Below, in pieces: positions 20,542 through 29,787 of a DNA stretch of 64,000 nucleotides. The stretch is from Massilia agilis (GTDB lineage Bacteria > Pseudomonadota > Gammaproteobacteria > Burkholderiales > Burkholderiaceae_D). The stretch's first letter is position 1. Every line of letters starts with the position of its first letter. Both the position numbers and the translations under genes were made by a program. The stretch spans positions 1,426,001 through 1,490,000 of the forward strand of contig NZ_JANUHB010000001.1 in assembly GCF_024756255.1 (NCBI RefSeq), read 5' to 3'. The notes beneath the pieces are model-generated. The model did not search any database. It was not told the origin of the DNA and saw only the letters and a program-made list of their open reading frames with translations.

Positions 20542-22161
20542 CTATTTGGACGCCGCCGCGTCGCTATGCTCTTTCAGCGCCTGCTCCAGCTGCGGATCGC
20601 GACGGTAGATGTCGCGCGCAAACAGCGCTTTGCCGTCGCGCCCGGCCAGCGCCGTTGCGTAGAACAGCACCACCGGCACCGTCGCGGGCAAGTCCACGCG
20701 GCGCGTCGGGCCTGGCTGCAGCGCAGCCTGGATCTGGTCGATGTCCCAACGCGGATCGTTGCGCAGCACAAAGCGCGCCAGCTCGGCCGGCTGTTCGACG
20801 CGGATGCAGCCATGGCTCAGGTCCCGGCGCGACTTGAGGAAGAACTCGCGATTCGGCGTCGAGTGCAGGTAGATGTCCTGCGGGTTGGGCATGGCGAACT
20901 TGATCGCGCCAAGCGAATTCCTGGGTCCCGGACGCTGGCGCACGCGCAGCTTGCCCGACCTGAGCTCGGCGATGGTTTCCGCGCTCACCGTGGTCGTCAC
21001 GCCGCCCTGCCCGACCAGCTCCATGTCATTGGTGGCCAGGTAGCCGTGATTGCGTTCGAGCTTGGGAATCACTTCCTTGAGCGTGATGCTGCGCGGGACG
21101 TTCCAGTACGGGTTGAATTCGAGGTAGCGCATCTGCCCGATGAACAGCGGCGTCGGCGTCTTCACGGCCTGGCCAACGATCACGCGCATCTCGAGCGGCT
21201 GCGCGGCCGGGTTGGCGCGGTCGAAGGCCCACAGCCGGTAGGCCGGCAGGTTGACCGCGACCATGGGGCCGGCCGGCAGGTCGGGAATCCAGCGCAAGCG
21301 CTCGAGCGTGAGCTCCAGCTCGCGCACGCGCTGGGCCAGCGGCACGTTGAGCGCGGCCACGGTGGCGGCGCCAAGTTCACCTGTCTCCGGCAGGCCATGC
21401 CGTCCCTGGAAGCGCCGCACGCCCTCGGCCAGCGTGGCGTCGTACAGCCCGTCCTGCGGCCCGGGCTCGTCGCCTGCCAGGTCGCCCAGCAGCACCAGCC
21501 GGTCATGCAGCTCGTCCACGGCCGCGTACACGTCGCCAACCGCGACCGTCTTGCGAGGCGACGGCAGGCGCGGCTGGGGCTCGCGTGCGAGCTCGCGGTA
21601 GCGGGCCAGCGCCTGCTTCACGCGGCCGTACAGCGGCACCTGCGGCTCGGCGGCTGCCACGGCGTCGGCCAGGCTAGCCTTGCCGAGTGCGCCGCGCAGC
21701 AGCTCCACCGGGTCGAAGTGCGCCAGGCGCGGGTCCGTGCCGGCGGTGTGGTATTCGGAGCGAACCCGTCCCAGCCGCAGGTCCGCCAGGTAGTGCAGCA
21801 TGGCAGCCGTGAACGCGACGTCACGGCGGGCCTGGCTGGCCTGCGCGTCGTCCAGCAGGCGGCGCAGCTCATCGGCCTGGTAGTCGCCGGGGTCGAGCCC
21901 TTCCGCGGGGGCCTGTTCGAGGAGCGCGAGCGCGGCCTCGGCCTGCTGGCGATTCCAGGCCGGCGCGTAGCCGCGCGGCGCATAAAAGCGGTCGAGCCAG
22001 TCGCGCCCGTTCCAGGCGTGGGCGGTGGAAACTTGCAGCGGTGCGGATGCGAGCGTCCGTACAAGGGCCTGATCCGGTCGCTCTTGCGCCGGCGCGGCTC
22101 CCGGATTGCCGAAAAGGATGGCGGCGAGCGCGATGGCCGCCTGTAGGTGCTGTCGAAGCAT
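20542..22161 (-). CDS. L,D-transpeptidase, YcbB/LdtD type
   Basis: A 539-residue exported protein: signal peptide (AAIALAAILFGNPGAAPAQ), an N-terminal scaffold domain, a peptidoglycan-binding helix bundle (EGVRRFQGRHGLPETGEL) and a YkuD catalytic domain with the signature SHGCIR, where Cys452 is the nucleophile and His450 precedes it. It forms 3-3 cross-links in peptidoglycan in the periplasm. The ATG at 22161 begins the signal peptide; an in-frame extension to 22260 is unlikely. Length and domain order match the YcbB group rather than short ErfK-like enzymes. Confidence 0.92.
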   Translation of the reverse strand: MLRQHLQAAIALAAILFGNPGAAPAQERPDQALVRTLASAPLQVSTAHAWNGRDWLDRFYAPRGYAPAWNRQQAEAALALLEQAPAEGLDPGDYQADELRRLLDDAQASQARRDVAFTAAMLHYLADLRLGRVRSEYHTAGTDPRLAHFDPVELLRGALGKASLADAVAAAEPQVPLYGRVKQALARYRELAREPQPRLPSPRKTVAVGDVYAAVDELHDRLVLLGDLAGDEPGPQDGLYDATLAEGVRRFQGRHGLPETGELGAATVAALNVPLAQRVRELELTLERLRWIPDLPAGPMVAVNLPAYRLWAFDRANPAAQPLEMRVIVGQAVKTPTPLFIGQMRYLEFNPYWNVPRSITLKEVIPKLERNHGYLATNDMELVGQGGVTTTVSAETIAELRSGKLRVRQRPGPRNSLGAIKFAMPNPQDIYLHSTPNREFFLKSRRDLSHGCIRVEQPAELARFVLRNDPRWDIDQIQAALQPGPTRRVDLPATVPVVLFYATALAGRDGKALFARDIYRRDPQLEQALKEHSDAAASK

Positions 22162-22260
22162 ATGGTGCGGGTGCCGGGCTTTCGCCGCGAGCTGTAACGA
22201 GATGCAATGGCAACGACCATTGTCGCGCAGGTGGCAAGCTGCGTAAACCTTTCGCGCCAC

Positions 22261-22298
22261 AAAATAAAAATGCCGTTCAGGCCAGGCTGAACGGCATT
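22261..22298 (-). terminator. Rho-independent terminator after the TonB receptor gene
   Basis: On the minus strand AATGCCGTTCAG-CCTGGC-CTGAACGGCATT gives a perfect 12-bp stem with a 6-base loop, followed by TTTATTTT. It lies 34 bases beyond the receptor stop codon. Confidence 0.85.
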
Positions 22299-22332
22299 TG
22301 GGCGTGATGGCCGGCGGGCGGCCAGGACGGGA

Positions 22333-25086
22333 TCAGAACTTGTAGTTCAATCCCACCAGCATCGTGCGGCCGTATTTCTGGTATTCCAGCTGCTGGTCGC
22401 GGCGCGCGGCGTAGGTTTCGTACGCGGCATTGGTCAGATTGTTCACCTGCAACAGCAGGCCAACATTCTTCAGCATGCCCGAGTCGAAGGTGTAACCGAG
22501 CTGCATGTCGACCACGTTCTCGCCCACGACATAACGCAGGGCGCGGTCAGCGGCAAAGTTGCCGATTTCGCCGACGAAGTCCGAACGCTTGCGCTGGCTC
22601 ACGCGTGCCTCGAAGCCAGCCTTCTCGTAGTACACGGTCAGGTTGGTGACGTGCTTGGACAGGCCCGGCAGCGGGATGTCCTGGCCGATGCTGCTGCTCG
22701 GATCCTGGATCTTGATCGAGCTGTCGCTGTAGGTGGCGCTGGCAATCACGCCAAAGCCGTCCAGCATCGGCGAAACCAGGTTCAGCGGCAGCGAGCCGGA
22801 CAGCTCGATACCCTTGAGCGTACCGCCCTGGCCGTTATACGGCGCGGTGTAGTTGCCGTACTGGGTCTTGGCGATCGTGTCCGGGATGTACTTCGAGAAA
22901 TCGTAGGTCTTGGTCTGGGTGTAGATGTAGCTGGTCAGCTTCTTGTGGAACACGCCGGCCGCCAGATAGGCCTTCTTGCCGAAGTACTTCTCGTACGACA
23001 GGTCGAACGCGTTGGCGCGCCACGGGTCGAGCTGGGCGTTGCCGCCGCTGCCACCCGGCTTGAAGTCGACATTGCTCACACCGAAGTCCAGCGCCGAGCG
23101 CAGCTGGTCCACGCGCGGACGCGCAACCTGCTTGGCAGCGGCAAAGCGCACGGTCTGATCGTTGGCCAGGCCAAATGCCAGGTTCAGGCTCGGCAGCACG
23201 TCGGTGTAGGTCTTGCCGTCGTTGACCGGCTTGACCTGGCTGCCGGCCGCGGCAGTGCCGTCCCAGTAGTTGGCGGACGACGACTGGTCGGCGCGCTGCA
23301 CCTGCACACCGGCATTGCCGCGCAGACTGACCGAGCCGAAGTCGTGGTCGATGTTGGCCTGGATGAAGCCGGTGGTGATCTTCTCCTTGACGTTCCAGCC
23401 CTTGGAGATCAGGTAGGACGCGCTGTCGCTAGGATTGAACGACATGTACCTGGCCACCACGGCCGGCACGTTCCAGGCCGGAATCCAGCCCGAGCCCGAA
23501 AAGCTCAGGTCAACCGGCGAGTACTGCAGGTCGCCCGGGATGGTCGTCGGTGCGCCTTTGAGGGAGATGCTGCCTTCCGGCTGGCGCTTGCGCTTGTCGC
23601 GGTCCGAGTAATTCACGCCAACGTCGATGCTGTCGATGACGCCGGCCAGGTCGCCGGCCAGCGGGATATTGGCCTTGAGCTTGAAGCTCTTGAGCTCGTC
23701 GTCCACGTGCGGAGTCTTGCCGTAGCCCGAACCATAGATCGTGTCACGCACGAACAGGTTGGCGGGATTGCTGTAGTCGCGGGTGCCGGCAATGGTCGGG
23801 AAACCGCCCATGCCGAAACGCAGGGTCATGTTATCGAGGAAAGGCGTCGGCGTGGACGAGACGGTGCTGATCTGGGTATTGTTCTCCAGGCTCAGTTCAT
23901 TGCGCTCGGCCTTCGAATAGCTCATGTCGGCCAGCAGCTTGAAGCCGTCAAAGGTAAATTCGTTGCTCCAGCCGGTTGCGCGGATCTGGTCGTGGCGGTC
24001 GTTGTACATGCCGCGCACCAGCGGGTACACGTTCTGCGCGACGCCGCCCGTCAACACGCCGTTCGCGGTGGTGACCGGCTTGTACATCAGGCCCGGGTCG
24101 AAGCCGCCGTTCCAGCCGCCGAGGTTCACCTCGATCTGGTTGGCGGTTTCTTCGCGGTGGAAGTTGGAAGCATACACGTCGAGGATGCTGGTCCACTGGC
24201 GCGACGGGCGGTACTGGAGCACGCCCATCAGGCCGTCACGGCGGTTGTCGCCGCTGCGGGCCACCGACTTGACGCCATCCATGATATAGGTGTTGGCCGG
24301 GACGCCCGGACGCGAGTCGGTCTTCCACGGCTCGTACATGCCGGTCTCGTGGGTCAGCACGGGCGAGTCGAGGTGGGCAAAGCCAATCGCCACACCAAGC
24401 GTGCGGTCGAGGAACTGGTCGATGTAGCTGACCGAGAAGCGATTGCCGGTCGACTTGGCGTTGGCGATCGCGCCAAGCGAATTCTTCTCCATTCGCGCAT
24501 TCATGGCCACGGTACGGGTGCCGAACGACAGCGGACGCACAGTCTGCATGTCCAGCGTGCCCGACAGGCCCTGGCCGACGAGCGATGCGTCGGGCGTCTT
24601 ATAGATGGTGACACCGGAGAGCAGCTCGGACGGGTACTGGTCAAACTCGACGCTGCGGTTGTCGCCGGTGCTGACTTGCTCGCGGCCGTTGAGCAGGGTG
24701 GTCGAGAAATCGGGCGACAGGCCACGCACGCTGATGACCTGGGCGCGGCCACCGACCCGCTGCGCCGCCAGGCCCGGCAAGCGCGCGATCGATTCCGCGA
24801 TGCTCACGTCCGGCAGTTTGCCGATGTCTTCAGCCGAAATCGCCTCGACGATCGAGGTTGAATTCTTCTTCACCGAGATGGCATCTTCGATGCCGCGGCG
24901 GATGCCGGTCACGACGACCTTCTCGACCGGCGCGCCATTGGCGTCTGCAGCTTGCTGGGCGTCCTGCGCGTACACGTTGGCGGAGAGCGCCGACAGGAAC
25001 ACGGCGCAACCTGCTGCCACCGGGCTCAGCTTAAACACAAGCTTGCCATCGATGCTGGCGACGCGCTTGCCTTCCAGAGTATTCAT
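22333..25086 (-). CDS. TonB-dependent receptor, probable maltodextrin receptor (MalA-like)
   Basis: A 917-residue outer-membrane receptor. It has an unusually long signal region ending LSALSANVYAQ, then the plug domain (EKVVVTGIRRGIEDAISVKK, LPDVSIAESIARLPGLAAQR, ISVRGLSPDFSTTLLNGR), which is characteristic of the TonB-Xanth-Caul subfamily, and a 22-strand barrel ending in LVGLNYKF with terminal Phe. In Caulobacter a receptor of this subfamily, MalA, takes up maltodextrins; the position here among amylases and MFS carriers supports the same job. ATG 25086 has AGGGG just upstream; a GTG at 25098 is an alternative start. Two HexR-like boxes lie 200-255 bases upstream. Confidence 0.9.
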   Translation of the reverse strand: MNTLEGKRVASIDGKLVFKLSPVAAGCAVFLSALSANVYAQDAQQAADANGAPVEKVVVTGIRRGIEDAISVKKNSTSIVEAISAEDIGKLPDVSIAESIARLPGLAAQRVGGRAQVISVRGLSPDFSTTLLNGREQVSTGDNRSVEFDQYPSELLSGVTIYKTPDASLVGQGLSGTLDMQTVRPLSFGTRTVAMNARMEKNSLGAIANAKSTGNRFSVSYIDQFLDRTLGVAIGFAHLDSPVLTHETGMYEPWKTDSRPGVPANTYIMDGVKSVARSGDNRRDGLMGVLQYRPSRQWTSILDVYASNFHREETANQIEVNLGGWNGGFDPGLMYKPVTTANGVLTGGVAQNVYPLVRGMYNDRHDQIRATGWSNEFTFDGFKLLADMSYSKAERNELSLENNTQISTVSSTPTPFLDNMTLRFGMGGFPTIAGTRDYSNPANLFVRDTIYGSGYGKTPHVDDELKSFKLKANIPLAGDLAGVIDSIDVGVNYSDRDKRKRQPEGSISLKGAPTTIPGDLQYSPVDLSFSGSGWIPAWNVPAVVARYMSFNPSDSASYLISKGWNVKEKITTGFIQANIDHDFGSVSLRGNAGVQVQRADQSSSANYWDGTAAAGSQVKPVNDGKTYTDVLPSLNLAFGLANDQTVRFAAAKQVARPRVDQLRSALDFGVSNVDFKPGGSGGNAQLDPWRANAFDLSYEKYFGKKAYLAAGVFHKKLTSYIYTQTKTYDFSKYIPDTIAKTQYGNYTAPYNGQGGTLKGIELSGSLPLNLVSPMLDGFGVIASATYSDSSIKIQDPSSSIGQDIPLPGLSKHVTNLTVYYEKAGFEARVSQRKRSDFVGEIGNFAADRALRYVVGENVVDMQLGYTFDSGMLKNVGLLLQVNNLTNAAYETYAARRDQQLEYQKYGRTMLVGLNYKF

Positions 25087-25289
25087 TTGTCCCCTCACTC
25101 ATCAGATATCTATTGTTTTCCCGAACTACAGCCGGCGGCCAGAACAACGCGGGAGCCTGAAGCAAACGTTCTTAGACGTTCGTCAACGATTCTGTACTAA
25201 AACTAGATGCACTGTCAACGCGGCTTGCTTCATGTTACGTCAATACCCCGGCTTTTCTGGCTCTCTCTAGGGAGAAAGCCTTTTATCGT

Positions 25290-25304
25290 TGTATTTCAGC
25301 TACA
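25290..25304. promoter_or_regulatory. HexR-like box
   Basis: TGTATTTCAGCTACA matches 10 of 12 fixed positions of TGTARTnnnAYTACA, with intact outer half-sites. It is 19 bases from the perfect box at 25323 (33 bases centre to centre), roughly three helical turns, so two dimers could bind side by side. Confidence 0.5.
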
Positions 25305-25322
25305 AACATATACAGATGCAGA

Positions 25323-25337
25323 TGTAGTCGTACTACA
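25323..25337. promoter_or_regulatory. Perfect HexR-like operator
   Basis: TGTAGTCGTACTACA fits all 12 fixed positions of TGTARTnnnAYTACA, and the palindrome extends to GATGTAGTCGTACTACATC. It lies 237 bases upstream of the receptor ATG in the divergent control region. Confidence 0.7.
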
Positions 25338-25561
25338 TCCATTCTGTTTTTCACCGGCGTGGGGCGGGACTGCACTACAGCGGTGCGAGGATTTTCGCTG
25401 TTCGGACGGCGCTGCTGGGCGATCGGTGCCTGCAAGCACTGTAACAAAACTAGCGCAAGCGCGGCGCTCGCGCGTTGATGTTGTCAATTTCCTATAGTAT
25501 TCTCAGCACCATACGAACGAAAACGCTTGGGGCCAGGTTGTCCATGGGACCCGGCGATTGA

Positions 25562-25576
25562 TGTAGTCACGCTACT
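25562..25576. promoter_or_regulatory. HexR-like box before the amylase operon
   Basis: TGTAGTCACGCTACT matches 10 of 12 fixed positions of TGTARTnnnAYTACA. It lies 39 bases before the proposed start of the amylase gene and about 60 bases after the candidate -10, a repressing position. Confidence 0.5.
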
Positions 25577-25615
25577 TTTATTGCTGCGTGACTAAGCCGA
25601 GTGAACGGAGACGCC

Positions 25616-27484
25616 TTGGACTTCAAGAATAAACTTGCCGCAAGCCTGCTGTTTGCGAGCATTGCCCTTCCAGCCTGCGCGGCGCCCGCCCCCGCCATCG
25701 ACCACATGGAGCCCCCATTCTGGTGGGTCGGCATGCGCCACCACGAGCTGCAGCTGATGGCGCACGGCGAGCGCATCGCGGACCTGGAACCGCACATCGC
25801 CTACCCCGGCGTGCGCATTGCGTCGGTCACGCGGGTGGCCAACCGTAACTACGTGTTCATCAACCTCGTCATCGACGACAGCGCGGCGCCGGGCAGCTTC
25901 GATATCGAGTTCCAGGGTGCTCGCCGCAAGCTGCACCATGCGTACCGGCTGCTGGCGCGCGAGCCCGGTTCGGCCCAGCGCCAGGGCTTTTCGAGCCGCG
26001 ATGCGATCTACCAGGTCATGCCCGACCGTTTTGCCAACGGCGACCCGCGCAACGACAGCGTCGCGGGCCTGGCCGACAAGCTCGATCGCGCGCTCGGGCA
26101 CGGCCGCCACGGCGGCGACATCCAGGGCATCATCGACCATCTCGACTACATCGCCGGCCTGGGCTTCACCCAGCTGTGGCCAACGCCGCTGCTGGAAAGC
26201 GACGAGCCGGCGGCCTCGTACCACGGCTACGCCGCGACCGACCACTACCGCATCGACCCGCGCTACGGCAGCAATGACGACTACCTGCGCCTGTCGCGCG
26301 AGGCGCGCAAGCACGGCATCGGCCTGATCCAGGACGTGGTGCTGTCGCACATCGGCAGCGGCCACTGGTGGATGAAGGACCTGCCCACGCCCGACTGGGT
26401 CAACTACGGCGGCAAGTTCGTGCCCACCCACCACCACCGGGTGGCGGTGCAGGACAGGTATGCCGCGCGCGTGGATGCCGAGAACTTCACGCGCGGCTGG
26501 TTCGCGCCCGGCATGCCGGACCTGAACCAGACCAACCCGCTGGTGGCCAATTACCTCATCCAGAACAACATCTGGTGGATCGAGTACGCCGGGCTGTCGG
26601 GCCTGCGCATCGACACCTTCAGCTATTCGGACGGCCGCTTCCTGGCCGATTACACGCGCCGCCTGACCGACGAATACCCGCGCCTGAACATGGTGGGCGA
26701 GGAATGGAGCATGCTGCCACCCGTGGTCTCGCGCTGGCAGCGCGGCAAGGCCAACTTCGACGGCTACGCGAGCCACATGCCGAGCATGATGGACTTCCCG
26801 CTGGCCGAGGCGATGCGCAAGGCGCTGTCGGGCAAGGGTGAGGCCTGGAACACCTTCAACGACGTGTACGAGACGCTGTCGCTGGACTATCTCTACCCTG
26901 ACCCGGGCAACCTGGTCCTCTTCGACGGCAACCACGACCTGGCGCGCCTGTACAGCGTGGTGGGCGAGGACTTCGACAAGTACAAGATGGACCTGGTGTT
27001 CGTGATGACGATGCCGCGCATCCCGCAGTTCTACACCGGCGACGAGATCCTGATGACCAGCACCGTGGGCCAGCGCGACGATTCGAGCTACCGGCGCGAC
27101 TTCCCCGGTGGCTGGGCCGGCGACAAGGTGAATGCCTTCACGGGGACCGGGCTCACGCCGCGCCAGCGCGAAGCCCAGGAATTCGTGCGCAAGCTGGTCA
27201 AGTGGCGCAAGACGCAGTCCGTGATCCACCACGGGAAGCTGATGCACTACGGTCCCGAGGACGACGCCTACGTCTGGTTCCGCTACGACGATCACGACAA
27301 GGTGATGGTGGCCTTGAACGCCAGCGCCAAGGAAACCCGGCTGGCCACCAGCCGCTTCCAGGAGATGCTGCAGGGCGCGCCATCCGGTGTCGATGTCCTG
27401 ACCGGCAAGACCTATGCGCTGGATACCGAACTGGTACTGCAGCCCCACGCCGCAATCATCCTGCAGATTGCGGGCACGCGATGA
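25616..27484 (+). CDS. Exported GH13 amylase / cyclomaltodextrinase-like enzyme
   Basis: A ~622-residue enzyme: signal peptide (KLAASLLFASIALPACA), an N-terminal beta domain beginning MEPPFWWVGMRHHELQLM as in cyclomaltodextrinase N-domains, then a GH13 barrel starting AIYQVMPDRFANGDPRND. Catalytic residues are Asp333 (GLRIDTFSYSD), Glu362 (MVGEEWS) and Asp441 (FDGNHDL). It would degrade maltodextrins or cyclodextrins in the envelope. A TTG at 25616 has GGAG five bases upstream and starts the signal peptide directly; a GTG at 25601 is in frame but lacks a ribosome site. It is first in a three-gene operon; its TGA overlaps the next ATG (ATGA). Confidence 0.88.
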   Translation: MDFKNKLAASLLFASIALPACAAPAPAIDHMEPPFWWVGMRHHELQLMAHGERIADLEPHIAYPGVRIASVTRVANRNYVFINLVIDDSAAPGSFDIEFQGARRKLHHAYRLLAREPGSAQRQGFSSRDAIYQVMPDRFANGDPRNDSVAGLADKLDRALGHGRHGGDIQGIIDHLDYIAGLGFTQLWPTPLLESDEPAASYHGYAATDHYRIDPRYGSNDDYLRLSREARKHGIGLIQDVVLSHIGSGHWWMKDLPTPDWVNYGGKFVPTHHHRVAVQDRYAARVDAENFTRGWFAPGMPDLNQTNPLVANYLIQNNIWWIEYAGLSGLRIDTFSYSDGRFLADYTRRLTDEYPRLNMVGEEWSMLPPVVSRWQRGKANFDGYASHMPSMMDFPLAEAMRKALSGKGEAWNTFNDVYETLSLDYLYPDPGNLVLFDGNHDLARLYSVVGEDFDKYKMDLVFVMTMPRIPQFYTGDEILMTSTVGQRDDSSYRRDFPGGWAGDKVNAFTGTGLTPRQREAQEFVRKLVKWRKTQSVIHHGKLMHYGPEDDAYVWFRYDDHDKVMVALNASAKETRLATSRFQEMLQGAPSGVDVLTGKTYALDTELVLQPHAAIILQIAGTR

Positions 27485-29781
27485 AGCGTCTTGCCGTCGC
27501 TGTCGCCGCGCTCTGCGCGCTGCCGCTGGGCGCGGCCGAGCGCCCGGGCATGGATGCGCTGTTCGACCAGATGGCGATCACCGTGCCGGCTGGCCAGCAG
27601 TCGCGCTTTGTGGCGGGCGACAACCTGGCCGGCTATTACGAAGGCTTCACGCACAGCCACGGCAAGGGCGAAGGCTACGTCTTCAAGAGCGGCACGATCT
27701 TCCGCGACTACACAAGCTTGGTTGGCGAGCGTGAAAACGACCGCGCGCGCGGGCAGGAGCAGGTGCTGCCCTACGGCCACCGTCTGCGCTTTAACAACGG
27801 CGCAACAGAAGAGATGGCGCTCCTGTCGAAGCAGCAGGCGCTTGCGATTACCGTCACAAGCCCGAGCGCGCAGGCACTGGGCGTGCAGCCGCTGCTGGCA
27901 ACACGCGGCGCCGTGGAGATGCGCGACGGCGTGCTCGTCGTCGCGCCTGGCCCGGGCGCGACGCTGTTCATGGCCCTGGCGGCGGACCAGCCGTTCACCC
28001 ATGACGATCGGCTGGTGCTGCGCACCACCGCTGCGGCACACCGCTTTACGGTCGTGGCCGCGTTTGCCGCCACCGCAGACGAGGCCGCAGGCAAGGCGCG
28101 CGCGCTCGCGCAGGGCGACCCGATCGGACTCGAAAAGGCCGCGCTCTACCAGATCCTCACCCGCAGTTGGCTGCAGACCAGCGACGCCGAGTACAACAAG
28201 GCGCTCAACTGGGCCAAAGCGGCGTCATATATGTTCGTGGTCGATGAATATGGCGCCGGCATCTGGGCCGGGCTGCCGTGGTTCCGCGAGAACTGGGGCC
28301 GCGACACCTTCATCGCCCTGCCTGGCACGCTGCTGGTCTCCGGCCAGTTCGACCAGGCGCGCGCGGTGCTCGCCAATTTCGCGCACTACCAGAACCTGGG
28401 CGAGCCGCGCGGGCGCGACTATGGCCGCATCCCCAACCGCGTGGGCCTGGGTGACATCATCTACAACACCGTGGACGGCACGCCATGGATGCTGCGCGAG
28501 GCGCTCGAATACGTGCGCTACACGGGCGACCGCGCATTCGCCGCGCAGATGCTCAAGCTGGCCGTGCCCTACTTCGACGGCGCCTTCGCCAATTACGTGG
28601 ACAGCGACGGCCTGCTGCGCCACGATTCGGCCGACACCTGGATGGACGCGCGCATCGCGAACAAGCAGCCGTGGTCCGCACGCGGCCCGCGCGCGGTCGA
28701 GATCCAGGCGCTGTGGTACACCGCCCTGCAGGCAGGAGCATGGTTCGCGGCGCAAGCCGGGGACGAGCTACATGCGCGCGAGTGGAGTGCGCGCGCGGAC
28801 CAGGCGCGCGCCAGCTTCCTGCGCCTGTTCTGGGACGGCCGCACGATGGCGGACCGCCTGCGCGAAGACGGCAGCCGCGACACCAAGCTGCGGCCCAACC
28901 AGCTGATGCTGGCCTCGATCCCGTTCGACGATTTCGTGCCGCGCGCCGTGCAGGCGCAGGTCACGCGCAATGCGGTCTCGCAGCTGCTCTACCCTTACGG
29001 GATCGCCTCGCTCAGCCAGGACGATCCCTACTTCCACCCGCGCCACGAGAATCCCGCATTCCACCACAAGGATGCCGCCTACCACCAGGGCACGGTGTGG
29101 GGCTGGAACGCGGGCTTCACCGTGACCGCGCTGAACAAATTCGGCTACCAGGACTTGTCATGGCGGCTGACGCAAAACCTGGGCGACCAGATCCTGCACC
29201 TCGGCACCCTTGGCAATATGAGCGAACTGCTGGACGCGCTGCCGCACGAGGGCGGCAGGCTCAAGCCGTCCGGCACGTTTGCGCAGTCGTGGAGCGTGGC
29301 CGAATACGCGCGCAACGCCTACCAGGACTATGTGGGTTTTCATCCGGACCTGGTGCAGGACGTGCTCGCGTTCTCGCCAGCGATTCCCGCCGCCTGGACC
29401 AGCTTTGCGGCCGTCCTGCCGTTTGGCCAGGGTGAATCGCTTGCCGTCGATTTCGACCGCAGGCATGGAGAACGCTGGACCTTCCGGCTCGATGGCAAGC
29501 TTGCGCGCAAGGTCCGCTTCGACTTGCTCCGTCCGGACAAGAGCCGTGCCGTCGTCGAGTTCACGCTCGCGCCAGGGAAGGCATCGACGCTCTTGGTCGC
29601 AAGCGGCCATGCCAGCATCGACGGCGCGCCGCTTGCTGCCGTCGTGGTACAGCCTTCTTACGCGGGCCTGATCGGCAACCTGCACTTCGTGAAACCGAAG
29701 GCCTACCGCCCCGAGGCATTCCCGATGCTGCGCGGGCGCGATGTCCTGAAGGGCATCGTCGAACGAAACGACTATCGCTAA
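27481..29781 (+). CDS. Exported amylo-alpha-1,6-glucosidase (debranching enzyme, GDE C-domain type)
   Basis: A 766-residue protein with signal peptide (MKRLAVAVAALCALPLGAAE). The N-terminal ~230 residues are a beta-rich domain; the rest is an (alpha/alpha)6 barrel with the debranching-enzyme signatures WFRENWGRDTFIALPG, GDIIYNTVDGTPW, DSADTWMDARI and YHQGTVWGWNAG. It is expected to remove alpha-1,6-linked glucose from branched dextrins. GDE enzymes are usually cytosolic, so an export signal is notable. Its ATG overlaps the amylase stop by four bases (ATGA), giving coupled translation, and the next gene follows after six bases. Confidence 0.86.
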   Translation: MKRLAVAVAALCALPLGAAERPGMDALFDQMAITVPAGQQSRFVAGDNLAGYYEGFTHSHGKGEGYVFKSGTIFRDYTSLVGERENDRARGQEQVLPYGHRLRFNNGATEEMALLSKQQALAITVTSPSAQALGVQPLLATRGAVEMRDGVLVVAPGPGATLFMALAADQPFTHDDRLVLRTTAAAHRFTVVAAFAATADEAAGKARALAQGDPIGLEKAALYQILTRSWLQTSDAEYNKALNWAKAASYMFVVDEYGAGIWAGLPWFRENWGRDTFIALPGTLLVSGQFDQARAVLANFAHYQNLGEPRGRDYGRIPNRVGLGDIIYNTVDGTPWMLREALEYVRYTGDRAFAAQMLKLAVPYFDGAFANYVDSDGLLRHDSADTWMDARIANKQPWSARGPRAVEIQALWYTALQAGAWFAAQAGDELHAREWSARADQARASFLRLFWDGRTMADRLREDGSRDTKLRPNQLMLASIPFDDFVPRAVQAQVTRNAVSQLLYPYGIASLSQDDPYFHPRHENPAFHHKDAAYHQGTVWGWNAGFTVTALNKFGYQDLSWRLTQNLGDQILHLGTLGNMSELLDALPHEGGRLKPSGTFAQSWSVAEYARNAYQDYVGFHPDLVQDVLAFSPAIPAAWTSFAAVLPFGQGESLAVDFDRRHGERWTFRLDGKLARKVRFDLLRPDKSRAVVEFTLAPGKASTLLVASGHASIDGAPLAAVVVQPSYAGLIGNLHFVKPKAYRPEAFPMLRGRDVLKGIVERNDYR

Positions 29782-29787
29782 GCTCAT

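Larger units (their letters stand above)
25087..25600. other. Divergent regulatory region between TonB receptor and amylase operon
   Basis: A 514-base gene-free region, more AT-rich than its surroundings. It carries three HexR-like boxes (25290, 25323, 25562). A possible plus-strand promoter is TTGATG (25475-25480) with TATTCT (25498-25503) at 17-base spacing. No open frame with a ribosome site was found in it. Confidence 0.6.
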